The translations under genes and the position numbers were made by a program. DNA of 64,000 nucleotides, from NCBI GenBank assembly GCA_050123375.1, contig JASFHF010000002.1:34733-98732 (forward strand), written 5' to 3'. Source of the stretch: JASFHF01 sp050123375. Lineage in GTDB: Bacteria > Pseudomonadota > Gammaproteobacteria > UBA12402. Below are positions 44,646 to 51,607 of this stretch, piece after piece. Each line of letters opens with the position of its first letter. Positions within the stretch are counted from its first letter, which is position 1. A model generated the notes under the pieces. It made no database searches, was not told the DNA's origin, and was given only the letters and a program-made list of their open reading frames with translations.

Positions 44646-47199
44646 GTTGTTTTACCGCGACAATTTCATCCCAATCTTCCATAATTTGTTTTATTGCTAA
44701 CCAGTTTTCTCCTTTGTAGCATAGTAATAAAGCTTGATTCATTATTTTTACGGCTTTATGTTCGTTCCCTTGATTAAGAGCTGCTATGGCAAGGTTTGCT
44801 TTAGTGTAAATTTGATATTCTGCGTTTCCAGCGGTGATTTTATCAGCAATTTCTAAATAATGATGGTAATTGTTTTTGTTACTAAAAATATAATGAGTTA
44901 TTAGTGTATTTACAATTTGCATTTTAACGTAAGTATCAATTTCTTTATTGAATATTTTTTCTAATTTTACAAATTGTATTTGTTCTTTTTCATGTTTGTT
45001 AAATTTGTGATATGCATGCAAAAGATTGCGATTTATTTCCAAATTTACGGCATCGTTTCCAGTAATGTACGCTAAATGTGTAGCCGTTTCGAGTGTTTTT
45101 ATAGAATCTTTATAGAATCCGGCCTTCCACAATATTTCTCCTATATTCCCATAGACTAAAGCCAGCCAAAATAGCTTGTTTGATTGTTTTGCTATGCTGA
45201 CCGCATTTTTAAAGTTGATAACGCTGTCTGGTATATTGATTCCTCGTAGGCCTTGAATAGTTCCTAGCACACAATATGCAAGAAATACTGCTTTTCTTGG
45301 AGATAACTTGTTCGCAGCGTGTTCGATAACTTTAGTTAAATCTTTGGTTGCTTTTTCCCATTGACCTAAAAAGAAAAATCCAATGCCACGCCAACAGAAC
45401 AAGTTTATTTTAATATCATGCGGTAATTTTTTTTCTAATAGTTGTGTAGATAGTTCTATACATTCTGGAAATTGTCCTTTCCACCAAGATATTTCAGCAA
45501 GCAAAGCTTGATGTTCTATGGGTAAATTATTTTTTTTTGTTTTAATCATAATGGCTGCTTCTTGAAATCTACTAATATCAATTAATATATTAGCAAGAAA
45601 AGTTTTAAGTTGTGCATTAATAGGTTCATTTTTCAGGTAATCAAATATTAGCAGTAAGAAATAGGTGTTTTGTCTGCCCTCTAATTTGTTTATTATATTT
45701 TTATACAATATATTTTCAGAAGGTTCAAATTTTGGCGCAAAAGAATTAATCACTAAAATATAATTTTGTACCGCCTTGAAATTCGATATATCTTTTTCCA
45801 CCTCGGATTTCCAGTATTTGCAAGCAGCTTTTTTAAATGAAGCGATGTTTTGCTCTTTTACAGAATCGTAAATAGAATCATGAGGATAAAAAAATCCTTC
45901 GTGCAGCATTATCATGCCTCGTTGCTTTAATTCTTCTACATTTTTATGTTTTACATCAAATGTTTTTTCAAATAGTTGTTGATTAATAAAGCCACCTGAA
46001 ATTGCTACCGAAAACATAGTTGCTTGCATAGAAGAAGTCGATAAATTTTGTTTATTTTGATTTGCCTCATGATGAGGGATTTCTGATATAATTTGTAGTA
46101 GTTTGATGTAATTACCGCGGGAGTGCAATTTGCAATCTTTTCTGATTTTTTTGTCCATTATGTTCATGACATTTAATACCTCATCTATTTCTTCATCAGA
46201 CATTTTAGGGAAATTGTATATAAATCCTTTTGACATAGTTTTGGTAGTGATTCTGGAAGATAGAATTTTTTGTATCGGAAGTTCTAATAAAAAATCCGTA
46301 AGTTTAGTTAAAGTTTTTTTATTAAGGTGATCTATATGATCTATTAACAATAAATAATGAGGGTTCATTTGAGAAAAAAATCGCACATATCTTTCGGGAT
46401 CTATGTCAATTGCTTTATATTTGTTATCTACAGATGTCGTGGACATGCATTCGTTAATAAAGTTTAATACTATTTCGAAGGTTAAATTTGTAGAATTTGG
46501 TAAAGAAATATAAAAAATGTTTTTTTCCTTGTTATTCATTTGGCGCAAAAAATGACTTTTTCCAATACCAGATTCACCAAATACGAATAATAGGTCGTTT
46601 TTGTGATATAGATTATATTCTATGTTTTGCCTAATTCTGTGGTAACGTTGTAGTTGTTTGTTTTTTTTGTAAATAGAATGATATTTTTTAACTGTATCTG
46701 CTAGTAGTTTATCGGTGAATATACTTTTATTGGTTTTCGTGTCTTCAAAGGTTGTTAATTTATCGGGTGATATAACATGAACTTTTTTGCTAAATTTGTA
46801 ATGAGGTGCAATATTGCAAGCATCAAGAACCAGTGTTATAGTTGATAAATTTTGCCGTTTTAGTGTTTGTATAAGCCACGAAAGTGACAAACCGCTGCTT
46901 GTGATATTGTTTGAATTTGTATCATATAAATGCAAATAAGTTACATCTTTAATTAAACTGCCATGCCCTGAATAATATAAAATTATATTTTTTGTTTTAT
47001 GGCGTAATTGTGTTATCTCATTTTTTATATAATTAAAGTTTGCTTTTTCTCCAATGATAATTTTCGATGAATCACAAACGTTAAGAATGCTGAAAGTTCG
47101 TTCCACACGAAAACAATCGCTTGCACAATAGTCTAATTTTTTTATATTTCGATCTTTGTAGTTATTAGTGCCTATGCATATCAATGTAGTTTCGGTCAT
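44530..47199 (-). CDS. Caspase-like protease - STAND ATPase - TPR protein
   Basis: An 889-residue three-part protein. Residues 1 to about 150 are a caspase/metacaspase (C14) domain: strand T-L-I-C-I-G-T-N-N-Y, then Y-Y-S-G-H-G with catalytic His79 and V-L-D-A-C-N with catalytic Cys128. Residues about 190-450 are a STAND-type P-loop ATPase: Walker A G-E-S-G-I-G-K-S at 208-215, Walker B L-L-L-I-D-H-I-D at 283-290, sensor-type I-L-S-S-R-I near 315. From about 500 on there are TPR-like helical pairs (A-L-L-A-E-I-S-W-W-K-G-Q-F-P-E-C, G-I-G-F-F-F-L-G-Q-W-E-K-A, and others). Effector, switch and sensor in that order are the plan of bacterial NLR-like immune proteins. The protease presumably fires after the TPR part senses a trigger. 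The last residues are antisense to the Xre gene. No signal peptide, so it is cytoplasmic. Confidence 0.85.
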   Translation of the reverse strand: MTETTLICIGTNNYKDRNIKKLDYCASDCFRVERTFSILNVCDSSKIIIGEKANFNYIKNEITQLRHKTKNIILYYSGHGSLIKDVTYLHLYDTNSNNITSSGLSLSWLIQTLKRQNLSTITLVLDACNIAPHYKFSKKVHVISPDKLTTFEDTKTNKSIFTDKLLADTVKKYHSIYKKNKQLQRYHRIRQNIEYNLYHKNDLLFVFGESGIGKSHFLRQMNNKEKNIFYISLPNSTNLTFEIVLNFINECMSTTSVDNKYKAIDIDPERYVRFFSQMNPHYLLLIDHIDHLNKKTLTKLTDFLLELPIQKILSSRITTKTMSKGFIYNFPKMSDEEIDEVLNVMNIMDKKIRKDCKLHSRGNYIKLLQIISEIPHHEANQNKQNLSTSSMQATMFSVAISGGFINQQLFEKTFDVKHKNVEELKQRGMIMLHEGFFYPHDSIYDSVKEQNIASFKKAACKYWKSEVEKDISNFKAVQNYILVINSFAPKFEPSENILYKNIINKLEGRQNTYFLLLIFDYLKNEPINAQLKTFLANILIDISRFQEAAIMIKTKKNNLPIEHQALLAEISWWKGQFPECIELSTQLLEKKLPHDIKINLFCWRGIGFFFLGQWEKATKDLTKVIEHAANKLSPRKAVFLAYCVLGTIQGLRGINIPDSVINFKNAVSIAKQSNKLFWLALVYGNIGEILWKAGFYKDSIKTLETATHLAYITGNDAVNLEINRNLLHAYHKFNKHEKEQIQFVKLEKIFNKEIDTYVKMQIVNTLITHYIFSNKNNYHHYLEIADKITAGNAEYQIYTKANLAIAALNQGNEHKAVKIMNQALLLCYKGENWLAIKQIMEDWDEIVAVKQLSSFATQQIFQKWHQILEKKLLPFLPHLSHLCEYLESP

Positions 47200-47408
47200 T
47201 TTTTTAATAAAACCCTAGCTTGTCTGTGGGTGAAATATGAACAAAAAATAATTTTATGTAATAGTATAATGAATTTATAGTTAATTATGAATCAAATATT
47301 AAAAAAATAGTTGCCTTAATTATCAAATTTTGATAAATTATCATTATTTAATAATAATTAGAATATTATTTGTGCAGATTCGAAAAAAATAAAATTTAAC
47401 TTTTAAAA

Positions 47409-47439
47409 AGGCCAATAAATGCACAAGATCTATTGGCCT
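47409..47439 (-). terminator. Hairpin with T-run, minus strand, upstream of the caspase gene
   Basis: AGGCCAATA and TATTGGCCT form a nine-base perfect stem; on the minus strand it is followed by TTTTT. It lies 210 bases before the caspase-STAND ATG and no minus-strand gene ends here, so it may shield or attenuate that gene. The rest of 47200-47540 is AT-rich and has one island motif copy (TTATAACAAAAAAGTGC at 47484-47500). Confidence 0.5.
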
Positions 47440-47540
47440 AGTAACGAAAACACATTACGGATAATGACATTTTCGCGTAAAAATTATAACAAAAAAGTGC
47501 GAAATGTTATTTGTTTCAAATGAAATTGAGGCAAAATGAC

Positions 47541-47864
47541 ATGAATAAGGTTAATTCAGAAAATTGTACGCATGATTCGCTTGGTTATTGCAAGAAAGCA
47601 TTAGGATATGCACGGCTTCTTTCTTTTAGATATCATGATTTGCGGTTAACTAGACGTAAAACTCAGTGTTTAGCTTGCTTTATCTTAGATATGACAATAA
47701 GACAAATTTCTAAGGTGTTATCTGTTTTTCCTAGAACGATCCAGGATTATATTTCGCTTATAAAATCCAGATTTGATTGTAAATACAGATATCAAGTTAC
47801 TATCACAGCTTTATTGAGTGGATTTCCTATTTGTAAATTTTTGTCAATTGATTATGAGGAATAG
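47541..47864 (+). CDS. Small LuxR-type DNA-binding protein
   Basis: About 107 residues, essentially a stand-alone LuxR/GerE helix-turn-helix: L-T-R-R-K-T-Q-C-L-A-C-F-I-L-D-M-T-I-R-Q-I-S-K-V-L-S-V-F-P-R-T-I-Q-D-Y-I-S-L-I-K-S-R-F. There is no receiver or sensor domain. The ATG at 47541 with GAGG nine bases upstream is preferred over the TTG at 47511. The csrA gene follows after three bases, so the two are co-transcribed. An island motif copy lies about 40 bases upstream of the start. LuxR-like regulators without sensor domains next to csrA are known from Legionella mobile elements. Confidence 0.75.
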   Translation: MNKVNSENCTHDSLGYCKKALGYARLLSFRYHDLRLTRRKTQCLACFILDMTIRQISKVLSVFPRTIQDYISLIKSRFDCKYRYQVTITALLSGFPICKFLSIDYEE

Positions 47865-47867
47865 CAT

Positions 47868-48089
47868 ATGTTAATTTTAACTAGAAAAAATGCAGAGAAG
47901 GTTATTATTGATGATTGTATTGAAGTCCATGTTATTAGAAGTGCAAATGGATGTGTAAAGCTAGGTTTTAAAGCGCCGAGCAATGTAAAAATATATAGGG
48001 AAGAAATTTATACTAAACAACTTAGTTGCAGTCAAAAAATAGATTTTGTAGGTGCGCAGCAACCAGCTCCTAATGGTTTGGTGCGATGA
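47868..48089 (+). CDS. csrA: CsrA paralogue
   Basis: A 73-residue RNA-binding global regulator. The N-terminal M-L-I-L-T-R-K is the hallmark first strand; then I-I-D-D-C-I-E-V-H-V-I, V-K-L-G-F-K-A-P and V-K-I-Y-R-E-E-I-Y, which includes the RNA-contacting Arg after the fourth strand. G-C-V replaces the usual Q-V before strand four. CsrA dimers bind GGA in hairpin loops and repress translation. Legionella integrative elements carry extra copies (for example lvrC) that control element transfer, so this copy probably controls island functions. GAGGA precedes the ATG, and the LuxR-HTH gene ends three bases before it. Confidence 0.92.
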   Translation: MLILTRKNAEKVIIDDCIEVHVIRSANGCVKLGFKAPSNVKIYREEIYTKQLSCSQKIDFVGAQQPAPNGLVR

Positions 48090-48118
48090 TTTTATTTAAT
48101 TAAATTGGAGGTGTGTTT

Positions 48119-48721
48119 ATGGTCAAGAAAATTTTTGTTAGTTTCGTTATTTTGTTTGGGTTGTTAATTTCTATTGCAGTTTATGCAAGTAAGGTTTGTC
48201 ATTATTTGCCTGGGGTGGTTGTCTGTGGAAAAGGAAGTGTTCACAATGTATTAGCGGCGGGATACGCTAATTTGAATGGTACTACGGTTACTAATAGTAT
48301 TAAAGTTGGCGGTTATCTTAGCGCTAAAAACAGCAATCTAAATTTAGTAGCTTGTGGCGGGGGTGTGGATATAGATAAAAGTAATATTACAGGTAGTGTA
48401 GGTTTTGCGGGTGCAGCAATTCTTAACAAAGTTTCAATTAATGGTAAATGCAGTGAATTAGGCTTGCTAGTGGCTAAAGATGCTGATTTTGCTAATACAA
48501 TTGAAATTACTGGTGAGATTACGCATTTTCAGCATTCCAAAACCGTAGCTATTCTTGTGCATCCGAGCGAGCATCCGCAAGAAAAAATTTATTTGGAAGA
48601 TCAAACGGTCGTAAATGGCAATATTACTTTTGAAAGTGGTAATGGCATTGTTGTAAAAAGCGCTGATTCAACAATTCTAGGAAATGTAATAGGCGGTAAG
48701 ATAATACCGGCAGAAAATTAA
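48119..48721 (+). CDS. Exported beta-rich protein, bactofilin-like pattern
   Basis: A 200-residue protein with a signal peptide (V-K-K-I-F-V-S-F-V-I-L-F-G-L-L-I-S-I-A-V-Y-A), cleavage likely after Y-A. The mature part is a run of short strands with frequent G-x-V and N-G-T / G-Y-A-N-L turns, as in right- or left-handed beta helices of bactofilin-like 'polymer-forming' proteins, although bactofilins are cytoplasmic. It has three cysteines near the N-terminus of the mature part. GGAGGTG lies before the ATG at 48119. Function unknown; it lies between csrA and the peptide/maturase genes. Confidence 0.65.
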   Translation: MVKKIFVSFVILFGLLISIAVYASKVCHYLPGVVVCGKGSVHNVLAAGYANLNGTTVTNSIKVGGYLSAKNSNLNLVACGGGVDIDKSNITGSVGFAGAAILNKVSINGKCSELGLLVAKDADFANTIEITGEITHFQHSKTVAILVHPSEHPQEKIYLEDQTVVNGNITFESGNGIVVKSADSTILGNVIGGKIIPAEN

Positions 48722-48815
48722 AAAGAATTCAGGAGAATGACGAGCCTACGGAGGGCGAAACAAGGTGTTCGTGCGAACGAATGAATATTAATCGAAAATT
48801 GAAGAGGTATATGTC

Positions 48816-48884
48816 ATGAATATGATCGACATACTTATCGAAGGCAATGACGCGTCTGCTTTATTCGGATGTGTTGGCGCATAA
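48816..48884 (+). CDS. Candidate RiPP precursor peptide (22 residues)
   Basis: A short gene directly before the radical SAM maturase. The ATG at 48816 has GAGG nine bases upstream. The peptide begins M-N-M-I-D-I-L-I-E-G-N-D and ends A-S-A-L-F-G-C-V-G-A. A hydrophobic/acidic leader and a small core with one Cys, two Gly and a hydrophobic run fit a ribosomally made, modified peptide. A 12-codon frame from 48781 overlaps its start and may couple translation. A stem-loop at 48908 follows, as is common behind precursor genes to raise their message level. No known precursor family is recognised. Confidence 0.6.
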   Translation: MNMIDILIEGNDASALFGCVGA

Positions 48885-48907
48885 TCAAATAATAATAAAA
48901 TATAAGT

Positions 48908-48947
48908 TCCAAACATCTCTTGTTGCTTTGCGCTAGAGGTGTTTGGA
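48908..48947 (+). terminator. Stem-loop between peptide and maturase genes
   Basis: TCCAAACATCTCT pairs with AGAGGTGTTTGGA (one wobble) around a 14-base loop. There is no T-run, so it more likely stabilises or partly ends the upstream message than fully stops it. Confidence 0.5.
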
Positions 48948-48977
48948 CAATTATCAAATATATTGTTGAGGGTTAGC

Positions 48978-50306
48978 ATGGATAATTTAAAAACCAAATT
49001 AGCTGATTATATTTTATTAAGAGAAGAAGGACAAAATATTATTTTATTTAATCAGTATAATGATGCTACAGTTAAAATTACCGCTGATTTATATAAAAAA
49101 ATCAAAAAGGGTTATTTAAAAGATACTGAAGAAAACAAAAAAATAATTTATATTTTGCATCAAAATCGTTTATTAGATTGGGAGCAAAGCTATACATCAA
49201 CGTCAGAAAAACCGCAACAATCTCAACAACGTACATTTTATTCTCCAATAATGCGATTACGCAGTGAAATAAATCCAATTAATGTTTTGTGGGCAATCAC
49301 CTCAAAATGCAATTTAAGATGTTTATATTGTTTTCCTGATGTTAAGAACGTACAACAGGCTTTTATTTCCTTATCCTTAGAGGAGATTGATCAAATTACA
49401 GATCAAATTATTCAGTCGCAGGCTTTGCAAGTATTTATTAGTGGAGGTGAGCCTTTATTGGAGGCTGAGAAAGTTTGGAGAATTATCGAAAAGTTGTATA
49501 AACACAATGTAAAAAGCGGTGTTTTAAATAATGGCACAATGATTAATGCGGGTATTATAGAGAAATTAAAATCTTATAATACAATTGTTGGTATTAGTTT
49601 GGATGCGCATAATGAAGAAATTAATTCGATAACTAGAGGCAAAGGCGCTTTTGATAAAACAGTAAAAGGCGTTAAACTGTTAAAACAGGCTGATATTCGT
49701 ACCAGTGTTCTTATTACATTAAGTAAATATAATTTTGATTCTTTAGAGGCGCATATAAAATTTCTTTGTGATGATATGGGAATAAATAGTATTGTTATAC
49801 AGGATTTAAGGCCGTTCGGAAGTAAAATTGATTATGATAAAGCTCGTTTAACTATGACACAAGAGAATAAACTTTATGATAAAGTAATGAAGATAACGAA
49901 TAGATACTCAAATGTTGATTTTAATCTTACGGAATTATTTTTATTTCCGCACTCAAAATACAAAACCAAAAAGAGCGGGAAGATTATGCAATGTCCTGCA
50001 GGATACAATTTTGCATATATAGATTTTTATGGTGATATGTATCCATGTACTCAATTGCCCACCATGAAGTTAGGCAACGTGTTGCAGGATGGAACGATTA
50101 CAGAGTTATGGCGTTCTTCAAAAAACATGCAAAAATTAAGAACATTAAAGACGGAAAGCATTTGCAAAATTGATGGTTGTGCGGATTGTTCTCTTAATGA
50201 ATTTTGTGATGGTGGGTGTAGGGGTGAGGCTGTTTTTTCTGGCAGAGGTTTATACGGCAGTGCCTCTCGTTGTCCCAAGGTAATGGGAATAGATATTAAG
50301 ATATGA
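48978..50306 (+). CDS. Radical SAM/SPASM peptide maturase
   Basis: A 442-residue enzyme. Residues 1 to about 85 look like a PqqD/RRE-type peptide-binding domain (Y-I-L-L-R-E-E-G-Q-N-I-I-L-F-N; A-T-V-K-I-T-A-D-L-Y-K-K-I). The radical SAM motif C111-N-L-R-C115-L-Y-C118 follows, with I-S-G-G-E-P-L near 155. The C-terminal SPASM domain has at least seven cysteines (C-P-A-G-Y; Y-P-C-T-Q-L-P; I-C-K-I-D-G-C-A-D-C; F-C-D-G-G-C; R-C-P), enough for two auxiliary iron-sulfur clusters. Such enzymes make thioether, C-C or other crosslinks in peptides. The ATG at 48978 is preceded by GAGGG. The start of the MFS gene overlaps the stop (ATGA). Its substrate is presumably the 22-residue peptide encoded just upstream. 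Confidence 0.88.
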   Translation: MDNLKTKLADYILLREEGQNIILFNQYNDATVKITADLYKKIKKGYLKDTEENKKIIYILHQNRLLDWEQSYTSTSEKPQQSQQRTFYSPIMRLRSEINPINVLWAITSKCNLRCLYCFPDVKNVQQAFISLSLEEIDQITDQIIQSQALQVFISGGEPLLEAEKVWRIIEKLYKHNVKSGVLNNGTMINAGIIEKLKSYNTIVGISLDAHNEEINSITRGKGAFDKTVKGVKLLKQADIRTSVLITLSKYNFDSLEAHIKFLCDDMGINSIVIQDLRPFGSKIDYDKARLTMTQENKLYDKVMKITNRYSNVDFNLTELFLFPHSKYKTKKSGKIMQCPAGYNFAYIDFYGDMYPCTQLPTMKLGNVLQDGTITELWRSSKNMQKLRTLKTESICKIDGCADCSLNEFCDGGCRGEAVFSGRGLYGSASRCPKVMGIDIKI

Positions 50307-51571
50307 AAGATTCTATAATACAAAGGCGGCAACTATTAGTACTTATCATTATTATAATGATTGGGGTTTTATCGCAGTTTGCTACTGATAATTATACTCC
50401 TTCTCTTCCAAGCATCGCGGCAAGTTTGCATACAAATAATGCGTTGATAAAGTTATCAATTGGAATCTATTTTTTAAGTATGGGAATTTCTCAAATATTT
50501 TATGGAATTTTGGGTGATATTTATGGAAGAAAACCATTAATATTATTTGGATTAATAATTTTTTTATTATCTAGTTTTGTGGTATCTATTTCTTCAACAG
50601 CAGAGTGTTTTATTTTTGCGCGTTTACTTCAAGGTATTGGAATGGGCGCTCCAGTCGCTTTATATCGTGCAATTTTACGTGATATATCTTTTGGCAAGCA
50701 GTTTGCAAAATTTTGTTCATATTTAATGATGTTTATTTCAGTGGCGCCAATTATAGCACCGATTACTGGTGGTTATATTCAAGCTTTTTGGGGTTGGCGG
50801 GCAAATTTTTTCTTGTTAGTTATACTTGCAAGCATTGTGAGTTTCTTTGTTAAGTGCTGGTTGCCAGAGACTTTAATTACAAATAAAATACGAGATTTTT
50901 CTGCATTTAATGTCATTGGTATTTATCGGAAATTATTATCAAATAAAATTTTTATCATATGTGCGCTTGCTTCAAGTTTAGCATTATCAGCACGTATTAT
51001 ATACATAATTATATCAGCATTTTTATTTCAAAATATTTTACATGTAACGCCAGTAGTTTATGGCTGGCTTATTTTTCTTGCTGCATTAATGCCAATTTTT
51101 AGCGGTGCGTTAAATGCTCAGTTAGTTGAAAAGATGGGTGTTAATAAGATGCTTATCATCGGCGGAATTATCATGTTGTGTGGTAGTTTAATATTATTAT
51201 TTTATGGACTAACTTTTAAGTTATCTGTCAGTGTTATTTTATTGCCAGTAATGTTAGTTTTATTTGGTGCTAGTATAGTATTTGTAAATTTTACCGCGTT
51301 GGCTTTTAGTCATATATCAAAATTTGCTGGCACAGCTGGGTCGTTTTATAGTGGTATTCAAATTATTATTTTATCATTGGCAACCATTTTAGTTGCTTAT
51401 ATCCCTAACAATAATCAAATGCCAATGACGATTTTAATTTTGTTTTGCAGCATACTAATTGTTTTAAGTATTTTTATGATTATGAAAATGACAGCTAGGC
51501 ATAGTGTGCTTGATGAAAATTTTGATAAGAAAGCACGCAAAAATCTTTATTTATTAGATGGGAAATGTTAA
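50303..51571 (+). CDS. MFS exporter, Bcr/CflA family
   Basis: A 422-residue 12-helix transporter. D-N-Y-T-P-S-L-P-S-I-A after helix 1, G-D-I-Y-G-R-K between helices 2 and 3, and R-L-L-Q-G-I-G-M-G-A in helix 4 are those of Bcr/CflA. The ATG overlaps the stop of the maturase gene by four bases, so the two are translated together. This makes it the best candidate to export the matured peptide and give self-protection. It resembles the MFS gene at 2007 in plan, but sits in a different operon. Confidence 0.85.
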   Translation: MKDSIIQRRQLLVLIIIIMIGVLSQFATDNYTPSLPSIAASLHTNNALIKLSIGIYFLSMGISQIFYGILGDIYGRKPLILFGLIIFLLSSFVVSISSTAECFIFARLLQGIGMGAPVALYRAILRDISFGKQFAKFCSYLMMFISVAPIIAPITGGYIQAFWGWRANFFLLVILASIVSFFVKCWLPETLITNKIRDFSAFNVIGIYRKLLSNKIFIICALASSLALSARIIYIIISAFLFQNILHVTPVVYGWLIFLAALMPIFSGALNAQLVEKMGVNKMLIIGGIIMLCGSLILLFYGLTFKLSVSVILLPVMLVLFGASIVFVNFTALAFSHISKFAGTAGSFYSGIQIIILSLATILVAYIPNNNQMPMTILILFCSILIVLSIFMIMKMTARHSVLDENFDKKARKNLYLLDGKC

Positions 51572-51607
51572 ATTATGTCATGTCATTTTTCAAGATAATT
51601 AAGCACT

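Noticed and set aside
48788..48997. 69-codon minus-strand frame opposite the peptide gene
   Set aside because: Antisense of the peptide, stem-loop and maturase start; no support.
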